From: Exiguobacterium sp. AM39-5BH
Lineage (GTDB): Bacteria > Bacillota > Bacilli > Exiguobacteriales > Exiguobacteriaceae
Assembly (NCBI RefSeq): GCF_003467445.1
Contig: NZ_QSGS01000001.1
Location: 372,001-436,000 of the forward strand
DNA length: 64,000 nt
Direction: 5' to 3'
Below are positions 53,080 through 60,975 of this stretch, piece by piece (the first letter of the stretch is position 1; each line of letters starts with the position of its first letter). The notes under the pieces are model-generated. The model made no database searches, had not been told where the DNA came from, and saw only the letters and a list, made by a program, of their open reading frames with translations. Both the position numbers and the translations under genes were made by a program.

Positions 53080-55341
53080 ATGAAACAAATCACCTTGGAG
53101 CAAGTGCAGTTGGATTTGACAGCTTGGGAAGCAGGTGAACGCATCGAGGAAGCAGCGCTATTGTCTTACGCCCACTGGTCCCGTGCGACCGGACATCGCC
53201 AAGAATTGATTCGCACGTTGACGCTCCTCGCGACGAGACGGTTTGAAGAGCGCCAGACTATCGACCCGTTGTTACATCGTTGGGTGAAAGAATTGGAGTC
53301 GCTCAACGCACTACCACCGGCGCTTCGTGTCAGTCAGTTATATGAGGTGCTTCGACGACATAATCAACACTTGCACGTCGAATGGCCGAAACTACGTGAG
53401 ACGGATTATGTCTCGATGAAAGTTCAAATTTTGACCGAGTACGAGGCGAAGACGTCGGAGTTACTCGAGCAACTCGAACAACTTCACGATGAAATTGACC
53501 GTGCAAAATCCGACCTTCGCGACTCGGAGTTCAAAGGACAACTTGAACGATTGTTCCACGTCGTGATCGAAGCGATGCAAGAAGTAGCCGCACTCGAAGA
53601 TGACACGGCAACGCTTTTGGCATCGATGCAAGGCAACTACTTCAGCCGGGAAGCGTTTTACCGTTTCGGTGAACGGGTGGGTTCCGTCAAACAGCGACTC
53701 GCCGCGATTGTTGAACACATGCCCGAACAAACTGAACGAGCACGATCGAGCGCGATCGAATCTCTTGAGGCGATGATCGGACTCACGGACGTGAAACAAC
53801 GCGTTAAAGCGTGGTATCGTTTCCTATTATTCCAAAAAGAACGAGAGAAGGCAGGCTTTTCGTCCAAACATCAACCGTCGCTTCATCTGGTGTTCACAGG
53901 AAATCCCGGTACCGGCAAGACGACGCTCGCGCGTCTTATGGCCGAGATTTATTTTGAGCTCGGTCTGCTCGCCCGTCCCGACGTCGTCGAGGCGGATCGG
54001 TCGAGTCTCGTCGGCGCGTTCGTTGGACAAACCGAAGAGCAAGTCATGAATAAAGTGAAGGAAGCCGAAGGGGGAGTTTTGTTCATTGACGAGGCATATG
54101 CGCTCAAACGGCAGGATGCGAGCGGAAGCGATTACGGGCAGGCCGCCATCGATACACTCGTCGCCGCGATGACGAGCGGGGAGTATGCCGGTAAATTCGT
54201 CGTCATCCTCGCCGGCTATCCAGAAGAGATGCGTCACTTTTTATTGGCTAACCCCGGGTTACGTTCCCGCTTCCCTGAATCGAACCATTACGAGTTGCCG
54301 AACTATAGTGACGACGAGCTCGTCGCAATCGGTGAAAAAGTGGCCGCCGAAAACAATTATGTATTGACGATCGAGGCGAAACGCGCCTTGATTGCGCGCA
54401 TCGACCAAGAACGGGTCGACGCCACGTTCGGAAACGCGCGTACGGTCCATAACATTTTACTCGACGCAATGTTTAAAAAAGGGTCCCGCTTCGGTGGCGA
54501 TGCCCCGCTCGACGAGATGGCCTTGTTGACAGAACTCGATTTTACCAGAGATGCAGCCGAGGACACGTCAGCTCCGACGCTCGATGATTTGGTTGGAATG
54601 GATGAGGCGAAACGGCAACTGCGTGAAATTGAGGCGCTCGTCACGATTCAAAAACGTCGCCGCGAGCTTGGACTGAAGACGGCTCCGGTTCAACTCCATG
54701 CCGCACTCGTCGGTAACAGCGGGACAGGGAAGACGACGTTCGCTCATTTGTATGCTCGGTTGTTGAAGAAGACCGGTTACTTGAAACGGGGACACTTAAA
54801 AGTTGTCAGCCGGGCCGATCTCGTCAGCGGCTATGTCGGCCAGACGGCACAAAAAACGAAGGCGGCGATCCGTGATGCGCTCGGTGGCGTGTTATTGATT
54901 GACGAGGCTTATAGTTTGAACGGCGGACCGAACGACTATGGCCGTGAAGCGATTGATACGCTCGTCGACGAGATGCCGAAGCATGGGGACAACCTTGTCG
55001 TCGTCATGGCGGGATACGAGGGACCGATGCGGCGTTTGATCGAGTCGAATCCAGGACTGAACAGTCGAATCAAAAGAACTATCGAGTTCAAGGATTATAC
55101 GACCGATCAACTTGTCGAGATTGCCAAGGCGTATGCCGCGAAATTTGGCTATACGTATGACGAGACAGTGGAGCAGGCACTCTTCGATCGACTATCCGGT
55201 ATCGAGCGACCGAATGCGCGGACAGCGCTGTCGATGATTGACGAAGCGATCGCCAGACAGTCGTATCGTCTGGTCGAAGGAAACACCGAAGCCGAGGATT
55301 TGAACCGTATCTTAATAGTAGATATTAGTACTACGTTATAA
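53080..55341 (+). CDS. Tandem CbxX/SpoVK-type AAA+ ATPase
   Basis: A 753-residue protein with a helical N-terminal region (about 1-230; coiled-coil stretch near 110-170) and two AAA+ modules of the CbxX/CfqX/SpoVK type. Module 1: Walker A GNPGTGKTT (about 274-282), Walker B GGVLFIDEAYAL. Module 2: Walker A GNSGTGKTT (about 545-553), Walker B GGVLLIDEAYSL. Both have sensor and arginine-finger regions (NPGLRSRFPE and NPGLNSRIKR), so both are probably active. Relatives include the Rubisco activase CbxX, SpoVK and the type VII secretion ATPase EccA; none gives a sure role here. AAAGGAGAA precedes the ATG at 53080. Confidence 0.85.
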   Translation: MKQITLEQVQLDLTAWEAGERIEEAALLSYAHWSRATGHRQELIRTLTLLATRRFEERQTIDPLLHRWVKELESLNALPPALRVSQLYEVLRRHNQHLHVEWPKLRETDYVSMKVQILTEYEAKTSELLEQLEQLHDEIDRAKSDLRDSEFKGQLERLFHVVIEAMQEVAALEDDTATLLASMQGNYFSREAFYRFGERVGSVKQRLAAIVEHMPEQTERARSSAIESLEAMIGLTDVKQRVKAWYRFLLFQKEREKAGFSSKHQPSLHLVFTGNPGTGKTTLARLMAEIYFELGLLARPDVVEADRSSLVGAFVGQTEEQVMNKVKEAEGGVLFIDEAYALKRQDASGSDYGQAAIDTLVAAMTSGEYAGKFVVILAGYPEEMRHFLLANPGLRSRFPESNHYELPNYSDDELVAIGEKVAAENNYVLTIEAKRALIARIDQERVDATFGNARTVHNILLDAMFKKGSRFGGDAPLDEMALLTELDFTRDAAEDTSAPTLDDLVGMDEAKRQLREIEALVTIQKRRRELGLKTAPVQLHAALVGNSGTGKTTFAHLYARLLKKTGYLKRGHLKVVSRADLVSGYVGQTAQKTKAAIRDALGGVLLIDEAYSLNGGPNDYGREAIDTLVDEMPKHGDNLVVVMAGYEGPMRRLIESNPGLNSRIKRTIEFKDYTTDQLVEIAKAYAAKFGYTYDETVEQALFDRLSGIERPNARTALSMIDEAIARQSYRLVEGNTEAEDLNRILIVDISTTL

Positions 55342-55371
55342 TATAATCAATTTGAAAGCGAGGACGATTCA

Positions 55372-55791
55372 ATGCACACGATTCAAATCCCGGTCCGCTA
55401 CCAAGAGACCGACATGATGGGCATCGTCTATCATGCGAACTATTTAGTATATCTCGAAATGGCACGTACTGAGTTATTGCGTGAGCTCGGGGTCGAATAT
55501 AAAGACATGGAACAAGCAGGGTTCGTTTCTCCAGTGACAAACGTCTCAGTCGATTATAAGAAGAGTGTCACATATGGCGATACGGTCCATGTCCGAGTAT
55601 GGGTCGACAGCTATTCGAAGATTCGAACGGTCTATGGGTATGAGTTGACTGATCAAGATGGACATCTCGTCGGTTCGGCGAAAACGACCCATGTCGTCGT
55701 CAAGCGGGGCGATTTCAAACCGGTCCGGCTCGATCGTGAGTTTCCAGAGTGGCATGACATGTATATGCGGGTCATGAGTCCCGTCACATAA
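55372..55791 (+). CDS. yneP: Acyl-CoA thioesterase, YbgC/YneP family
   Basis: A 139-residue hot-dog-fold thioesterase of the 4-hydroxybenzoyl-CoA type. The N-terminal YQETDMMGIVYHANYLVYLEMART carries the catalytic Asp and the HxNY motif. Such enzymes hydrolyse short or medium acyl-CoAs. It sits upstream of plsY, as yneP does in B. subtilis. GCGAGGAC precedes the ATG, 30 bases after the AAA+ gene, and a terminator follows. Confidence 0.9.
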   Translation: MHTIQIPVRYQETDMMGIVYHANYLVYLEMARTELLRELGVEYKDMEQAGFVSPVTNVSVDYKKSVTYGDTVHVRVWVDSYSKIRTVYGYELTDQDGHLVGSAKTTHVVVKRGDFKPVRLDREFPEWHDMYMRVMSPVT

Positions 55792-55805
55792 CAGTGGTTT
55801 TTTTG

Positions 55806-55843
55806 TACCGTCAGTATGGTATCATATCTTGACGGTATTTTTT
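55806..55843 (+). terminator. Terminator after yneP
   Basis: TACCGTCA / TGACGGTA stem around a 16-base loop, followed by six T residues. Confidence 0.8.
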
Positions 55844-55866
55844 GTACAAAGAAAGGGGAAGATCGC

Positions 55867-56787
55867 ATGCGAAAACCATCTATGTTGATGGTATGCTGCG
55901 CCTTGACGCTCACATTGGTGGGCTGTAACACAAGCAACCAAAACGAAACGGAAGAAGCCGACACCAAACCGGCCGAAAGCAAGACGGAACAACGAACAGA
56001 AACGCCGGCTGATGTGCCGAAGAATACAGAAGACGAAGTGGTTGAAGAAACTCCGACGGCTGAAGCCGAGCCACCGGCTGAAGACAAGCCTGCAGAAGAA
56101 GAGACGGCAGACGAACCTGAGACCGAAGAAGCACCAGTTGTGGAGGCACAGCCTGAAGAAGAACCTGCCCAGACGCCGAGCGAGCCACTTGAGCAAAATG
56201 GGATGGCAAATGTGAAACTCGATACGCTCATTCTTGTCAATAAACAAGTCGCTTTGTCTGCCGATTATAAACCATCCGACCTCGTGACGGCGAACATCGA
56301 TTTTGTCGACACAGCGACTGGTGAACGGAAAATGCTCCGTAAAGAAGCGGCACAGGCGATCGAGAAATTGATGGCAGGTGCGAAAACGGCCGGAATCGAT
56401 TTGAAAGGGACGAGTGCGTTCCGCTCATACGAGTACCAAGTCCAACTGTTCAATAACTATGTCGCCAAAGACGGAAAAGAACAAGCGATGAAATATTCGG
56501 CGCCGCCTGGGCATTCGGAGCACCAGACCGGACTCGCAATCGATGTCTCGAGTGCCTCGGTCGGTTATCAATTGACGCAAAGCCTTGAGCAGACGAAAGA
56601 AGGCAAGTGGTTGGCTGACAACGCTCATACGTACGGTTTCATTGTGCGCTACCAACGGGCCTTTGAGAAGGAGACGGGGTATATGTACGAACCGTGGCAC
56701 TTACGTTATATCGGAGTAGAACATGCGACGAACGTCCACAAGACGAATGTCCCGTATGAACGCTACCTCAAGCAATTAATGGATTAA
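55867..56787 (+). CDS. VanY-type D-alanyl-D-alanine carboxypeptidase lipoprotein
   Basis: A 306-residue secreted lipoprotein. The signal peptide ends in the lipobox LVGC (Cys19). A long low-complexity linker of Glu, Pro, Ala and Thr (about 25-112) spaces the enzyme from the membrane. The C-terminal peptidase domain (about 125-300) contains [10 protein letters not shown], the zinc motif [12 protein letters not shown] and [13 protein letters not shown]. It removes the terminal D-Ala of peptidoglycan stem peptides and so limits cross-linking; no vancomycin-resistance genes are present. AAAGGGGAAG precedes the ATG. plsY follows 11 bases later. Confidence 0.92.
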   Translation: MRKPSMLMVCCALTLTLVGCNTSNQNETEEADTKPAESKTEQRTETPADVPKNTEDEVVEETPTAEAEPPAEDKPAEEETADEPETEEAPVVEAQPEEEPAQTPSEPLEQNGMANVKLDTLILVNKQVALSADYKPSDLVTANIDFVDTATGERKMLRKEAAQAIEKLMAGAKTAGIDLKGTSAFRSYEYQVQLFNNYVAKDGKEQAMKYSAPPGHSEHQTGLAIDVSSASVGYQLTQSLEQTKEGKWLADNAHTYGFIVRYQRAFEKETGYMYEPWHLRYIGVEHATNVHKTNVPYERYLKQLMD

Positions 56788-56798
56788 GGGGAATCGCG

Positions 56799-57412
56799 AT
56801 GCCTTACATGACAGAAATCTTTATCATCACGATCAGCTATCTACTCGGTTCGATTCCGTTCGCGCTTCTCGTCGGAAAGCTCGGCTATAAGGTCGATGTC
56901 CGTGAGCATGGGAGCGGGAACTTGGGTACGACGAACACGTTCCGCGTACTGGGGAAGAAAGCCGGCACATTTGTCCTCCTTGGTGATCTGGGGAAAGGAT
57001 TGGTCGCAGCGTTATTGCCGCTCCTATTCGGGAGCGAGATGAACTTGCTCCTCGCCGGGATTCCGGCTATTATCGGCCATTCCTATCCCATCTTCGCCAA
57101 ATTCAAGGGTGGAAAATCGGTGGCGACGAGCGCGGGTGTCTTGCTCGCGGCGTTCCCTTGGTTTTTCGTCGTCGTCGTCGGTACGTTCATCGTGACGCTA
57201 CTTGTCTCAAAGATGGTGTCGCTCTCGTCGATGGCACCTCAGTCGTCGGACTTTTGACCGTCGTCGCCTATGGTATCATCGCCAAAGACTGGTTACCGCT
57301 CGTCGTCATCGTCCCGCTTGCCTTGTTCATCATTATCAAGCACCGCTCGAACTGGCAACGAATCCGTGCTGGCACGGAACCGAAAGTACCGCTGTTTCAA
57401 AAGCGAAAGTAA
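56799..57412 (+). CDS. plsY: Glycerol-3-phosphate acyltransferase PlsY (frame broken once)
   Basis: About 204 residues when repaired. This membrane enzyme acylates glycerol-3-phosphate from acyl-phosphate, the first step of phospholipid synthesis, and is essential in most Gram-positives. [34 protein letters not shown] and [18 protein letters not shown] are the three conserved loops. The first frame ends at 57257, while the last helices ([21 protein letters not shown]) lie in another frame. One base missing in GCACC(C)TCAG near 57237 repairs it. It lies directly after the VanY gene. In B. subtilis plsY precedes parE-parC, which are not here. Confidence 0.9.
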
Positions 57413-57419
57413 CGATAGC

Positions 57420-57464
57420 TGACCGTCTTCTTCATGATTTTCAGAGAAGGGGCGGTCATTTTTT
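57420..57464 (+). terminator. Terminator after plsY
   Basis: TGACCG / CGGTCA with an inner TTCT/AGAA pairing, followed by a T run. Confidence 0.65.
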
Positions 57465-57649
57465 CATGTAAAAAACGAAAAGTCGCAACCGTCATCGAAA
57501 AGCTGACTTATTGTGGGTTTCCGTTGATTTTTGCCAAAAAGTTCGAAAAAAGTGTTGGATTTGCCCGTTCTTTACTTTCTATTTACGTTAAATTTACATC
57601 CGTTCGCTACACTGAAAAAGGAAGCGATATTTGCGGAGGAGGCAGGGAA

Positions 57650-58420
57650 GTGTCTTTAATTGGAGAAGAACGTAAACAAAAGATTGTTGAATGGATTGAG
57701 CGGGAAGGCAAAGTGAAGACGAGCGAGTTGATCGAACGGTTGAACGTCTCGGGGGAGTCGGTCCGCCGCTACTTAGAAGAGCTTGAGAAAGAGCATCGCA
57801 TCAAGCGGGTGTATGGTGGTGCGGTGCTCCATCAGAGTGTCTCGTTCCAACCGATGATGATCTCGAACATGGACGGGATTCGTCGCATCGCCTATACGGC
57901 GTTCCAGCTCGTCGAGGACGACATGTTGCTCTATATCGGACACGGCGTCGCCCCGGAACAAGTCGCGGCTAGACTTCGCGGACGGAATTTGACGGTCGTC
58001 ACTCCGTCGCTCATGGTCGCCAAGGCGCTCTTTGAGCAACGGGCGAAAGGCGTGTTCACAGGAGACATTCAATTGCTCGGCGGGACGATCGATCCGAAAC
58101 ATCTCGTCACCGTCGGCGAGCACGTCCTGCAGCAACTGAAGGCATATATGTTCGATATGGCCATCTTGTCCGTCGAGGGCGTCGATGCCTCGCTCGGTTT
58201 GACGTGTGACGCCCATGGTCTCTCGACCGTGACGCATGCGGTCCTCGATCAAACGCGTCAATGTTACTTGCTCGCCGACCATACGCAGTTCAATCAACAA
58301 AAACGCTATCGGGTCTCCGGCTTTTCAAAGGTGACGGCCATCATCTCTGATTTTCCGGAACCGACGGATTGGAAGCGCGCCTTGGCGGAACATGAGGTCG
58401 AGTGGCGCTTCGCACCATAA
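57650..58420 (+). CDS. DeoR/GlpR family transcription regulator
   Basis: A 256-residue repressor-type protein. The N-terminal DeoR winged helix (EERKQKIVEWIEREGKV, VSGESVRRYLEELEKEHRIKRVYGGAV) binds DNA, and the C-terminal DeoRC domain (about 75-250) resembles sugar-phosphate sensors of the ribose-5-phosphate isomerase fold. CDAHGLSTVTHAVL fits the domain. The start is the GTG at 57650 with GCGGAGGAGG upstream; the open frame extends further 5' but without a site and through an A+T-rich promoter region. cutC follows 14 bases later. No sugar operon adjoins, so the target genes are unknown. Confidence 0.85.
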   Translation: MSLIGEERKQKIVEWIEREGKVKTSELIERLNVSGESVRRYLEELEKEHRIKRVYGGAVLHQSVSFQPMMISNMDGIRRIAYTAFQLVEDDMLLYIGHGVAPEQVAARLRGRNLTVVTPSLMVAKALFEQRAKGVFTGDIQLLGGTIDPKHLVTVGEHVLQQLKAYMFDMAILSVEGVDASLGLTCDAHGLSTVTHAVLDQTRQCYLLADHTQFNQQKRYRVSGFSKVTAIISDFPEPTDWKRALAEHEVEWRFAP

Positions 58421-58434
58421 CGAGGAGGGATTTC

Positions 58435-59097
58435 ATGATTGAAGTAATTGTGACGACATTGACCGAAGCCAAAACGGCGGAGCGATTCGGGGCGGATCGG
58501 CTCGAATTGATTGCCGACATTCCGGCCGGTGGGACGACACCGAGTTTCGGGACAATCCGGAACGTGCTCGAACAGGCGGCGATTCCTGTCCACGTCATGA
58601 TTCGGCCCCATGCGGACTCGTTCGTCTATAACGAGGAAGATGCGGAGACGATTTTGGCGGACGTCGGCCTTTGTCGCGAGCTCGGGGCCGATGGCATCGT
58701 CTTCGGGGCGTTGACAGCGGACGGGCGTATCGATGAGGCGCTGCTCGGGGAAGTGATTAAACATAAGGGTGATATGGCGCTCACGTTCCATCGGGCCATC
58801 GATGACGCGGCCGATTTGATGGACGCGATCACGGTGTTGAACGACTTCCCAGAAGTCACTCACGTCCTGACGTCCGGAGGAAAAGTGACGGCAATCGAAG
58901 GCGTAGATCGATTAAGTGCGATGCATGAGGTGGCAGCGATGAATATCCTTCCTGGTGCAGGCATCACGGCCGACAATGTGGCGCAGCTGATTGACCGGCT
59001 CGGCGTTGATTTCGTCCACGTCGGAAGCGGGGTGCGGACCGAGGGCCACTTGGATGAGCACAAGTTCAAGGCAATCAAACAACAGATGGCACGCTAA
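58435..59097 (+). CDS. cutC: CutC family protein
   Basis: A 220-residue TIM-barrel protein of the CutC family. EVIVTTLTEAKTAERFGADRLEL, HVMIRPHADSFVYNEED, GIVFGALTADG, LTFHRAIDD and VLTSGGKVTAIEG are family blocks. It was named for copper homeostasis in E. coli, but a direct copper role is disputed and the reaction is unknown. GAGGAGGG precedes the ATG at 58435. It is probably co-transcribed with the DeoR regulator, which hints at a sugar or metabolite role rather than copper. Confidence 0.9.
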   Translation: MIEVIVTTLTEAKTAERFGADRLELIADIPAGGTTPSFGTIRNVLEQAAIPVHVMIRPHADSFVYNEEDAETILADVGLCRELGADGIVFGALTADGRIDEALLGEVIKHKGDMALTFHRAIDDAADLMDAITVLNDFPEVTHVLTSGGKVTAIEGVDRLSAMHEVAAMNILPGAGITADNVAQLIDRLGVDFVHVGSGVRTEGHLDEHKFKAIKQQMAR

Positions 59098-59121
59098 AAA
59101 CAGTCGGCTGACTGTTTTTTT
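59096..59121 (+). terminator. Terminator after cutC
   Basis: AAAACAGTC / GACTGTTTT stem with loop GGCT and a T run; it starts at the stop codon. A TATAAT (59124-59129) for the next gene follows at once. Confidence 0.88.
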
Positions 59122-59156
59122 GCTATAATGAAGAAAACGATACTGTAGGTGAAGTC

Positions 59157-59807
59157 ATGCAATCATCAGTCTATAAACAATTTGCCCTCCGGATGTTGTC
59201 CGGTAACTGGGGCATCTCGCTCCTCGCGGTCGTGGCGACGATGCTCGTTCAGGCGGTCATCACGACGCAACTCGATTTGGAATCGACCGACCCGAGCGTC
59301 CTGTTCGTGTCAATCGGTCTGCTGTACGCGGCGACCGTCTTGCTCGCCCCGCTCGAACTGGGCCGCAACTGGGTGTTCCTTGATATCGCCAAAGCGGAGA
59401 AGCCTTCGTTCGGGCTCTTGTTCGATGCATTCGGTTCGCTCAAAGATTACGTCCGGGCCGTCACGTATTATGCGATCTTTTATGTCGGGTTGAACGTGCT
59501 CATGCTGTTCTTGATCGTCCCTGGTGTCTGGTTCTATTTGACGTATCGCATGGTCCCGTTCGTGTTACGGGACCAACCGGAACTGTCTGCGTTTCAAGCG
59601 ATGCGGGAAAGCCAGCGTCTCATGCGCGGCCATAAACGGACGATGCTTCGCTTGTATGCGAGTTTCATCGGTTGGTATGTGCTCGTCATGTTCACAGGCG
59701 GATTGGCCTATATTTTCGTACAGCCTTATATTAGTACGGCGCTCGCCGGGTTATATCTCGAAATCAAGGCACAGACAGATGCAAGCGAACAACCGGTCGG
59801 CTCATGA
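59157..59807 (+). CDS. DUF975-like integral membrane protein
   Basis: A 216-residue membrane protein with about five hydrophobic segments. GNWGISLLAVVATMLVQA near the start, LELGRNWVFLDIAK, FLIVPGVWFYLTYRMVPFVL and ESQRLMRGHKRTM follow the pattern of DUF975 proteins (the VPG...Y...PF..L...P and ES..LM.G.K blocks). The function is unknown. GTAGGTGA precedes the ATG at 59157, with a TATAAT about 30 bases upstream. It converges on the YdaT-like gene across a shared terminator. Confidence 0.78.
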   Translation: MQSSVYKQFALRMLSGNWGISLLAVVATMLVQAVITTQLDLESTDPSVLFVSIGLLYAATVLLAPLELGRNWVFLDIAKAEKPSFGLLFDAFGSLKDYVRAVTYYAIFYVGLNVLMLFLIVPGVWFYLTYRMVPFVLRDQPELSAFQAMRESQRLMRGHKRTMLRLYASFIGWYVLVMFTGGLAYIFVQPYISTALAGLYLEIKAQTDASEQPVGS

Positions 59808-59824
59808 GCCGACCGGTTGTTTTT
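59789..59824. terminator. Bidirectional terminator
   Basis: A 14-bp perfect stem (CAACCGGTCGGCTC / GAGCCGACCGGTTG) with a tiny loop and a T run; it separates converging genes. Confidence 0.9.
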
Positions 59825-60056
59825 ATGTGCCGTGCCGATCCGACTTTTGTGGGTCGGGGGCGGCGCGGAACTTAGCTTTCTCTTCTTTTGAGGCATGTTC
59901 ATGCCATTTCTTCGCTTGTTCCGTGGCAATCGGAATCGCTTTTTGATCGGAGTAACCTTGGGCGAGCAAGGCGTTGGCGATATCGATGGCTTTCTTTTTG
60001 ACGAGCGGGTCGAAGTTTTTCAGTGATTCCGGATAGTCTTTCATATTCCATGGCAT
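59823..60056 (-). CDS. YdaT-like small stress protein
   Basis: A 77-residue soluble protein. MPWNMKDYPESLKNFDPLV, KKAIDIANALLAQGY and AIPIATEQAKKWHEHAS match the N-terminal half of B. subtilis YdaT, which belongs to the SigmaB general-stress regulon; its function is unknown. The B. subtilis protein is longer (a second domain follows), so this is a short family form. GGGAGCGATGA precedes the ATG. It is the last of three minus-strand genes. Confidence 0.8.
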   Translation of the reverse strand: MPWNMKDYPESLKNFDPLVKKKAIDIANALLAQGYSDQKAIPIATEQAKKWHEHASKEEKAKFRAAPDPQKSDRHGT

Positions 60057-60102
60057 CTGTCATCGCTCCCTTCTGTACTACTAATTCCACGAGCGGGACG
60101 AT

Positions 60103-60975
60103 TCAAACGTCCTGATGCATGTAGTATTTGATGAGCGCCTGGGTCCCATTCTCGCCGTAGCCGTTTTCTTGGAGAATCGAGTACATTTTATGTGCCAATT
60201 CGAGGCTCGGCAGTTTGATGTTCAACTGTTCGGCGCTCTCGAGGGCAAGTTTCATGTCCTTCAGGAAATGCTTGATGAAGAAACCAGGGGCATAGTCCTC
60301 GACAATCATTCGTGGAACCAGGTTCTCGAGCGTCCAACTTCCGGCAGCACCGCCCCGAATCGTCTGACGCAGTTGATCGGGACTGAGCCCGGCCCGTTTC
60401 GTGAAGGCGAGCATCTCGGCGTTACCCATCATGATACCGGCGATGGCGATTTGATTAGCGAGTTTCCCATATTGGCCGCTCCCAGCATAGCCCATCCGTT
60501 CGATCGATTGGCCCATCGCCTCGAACAAAGGCATCGCCTTCGTAAAGGCGAATTCGCCGCCGCCGACGAGAATCGACAACGTTCCGTTCTTGGCCCCGAC
60601 GTCGCCGCCTGTGACCGGTGCGTCGAGCGGGAGCAAGCTGCGATCGATCGCGGCTTCGGCGATCCGTTCGGCCAAGAGCGGCGAAGACGTCGTCATATCG
60701 ATGACGAGCGTTCCCGGCTCGGCCGATTGCAAAATCATCCCGTCCCCGAAGTAAAGGCTCTCAACGTCAGACGGGTAACCGACAATCGTGATGACGGCAT
60801 CGGCGTTTTGACAGACGGCCTCAACCGAATCACACCAACGGACGCCTTCCGACAATAAATCTGCCGCTTTCTCTTTCGTACGTGTGTATGCTTGGACCGA
60901 GAACCCTGCCTTCATTAAATTTCTGACCATCGACTGACCCATCACACCGAGTCCGATAAATCCAACTGTCTTCAT
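60103..60975 (-). CDS. 3-hydroxyisobutyrate dehydrogenase-family oxidoreductase
   Basis: A 290-residue beta-hydroxyacid dehydrogenase. The nucleotide loop is GFIGLGVMGQSM (5-16). DAPVTGGDVGAKNGTLSI is the substrate-binding signature and the catalytic Lys lies in GQYGKLANQ. The family includes 3-hydroxyisobutyrate, tartronate-semialdehyde and related dehydrogenases; the substrate cannot be fixed from sequence. Its ATG overlaps the stop of the upstream ABC exporter gene (ATGA), so the two are co-translated. Confidence 0.88.
   Translation of the reverse strand: MKTVGFIGLGVMGQSMVRNLMKAGFSVQAYTRTKEKAADLLSEGVRWCDSVEAVCQNADAVITIVGYPSDVESLYFGDGMILQSAEPGTLVIDMTTSSPLLAERIAEAAIDRSLLPLDAPVTGGDVGAKNGTLSILVGGGEFAFTKAMPLFEAMGQSIERMGYAGSGQYGKLANQIAIAGIMMGNAEMLAFTKRAGLSPDQLRQTIRGGAAGSWTLENLVPRMIVEDYAPGFFIKHFLKDMKLALESAEQLNIKLPSLELAHKMYSILQENGYGENGTQALIKYYMHQDV

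Noticed and set aside
60115..60858. A 247-codon plus-strand open frame opposite the dehydrogenase
   Set aside because: Antisense of a protein with clear family motifs; no ribosome site at its ATG.
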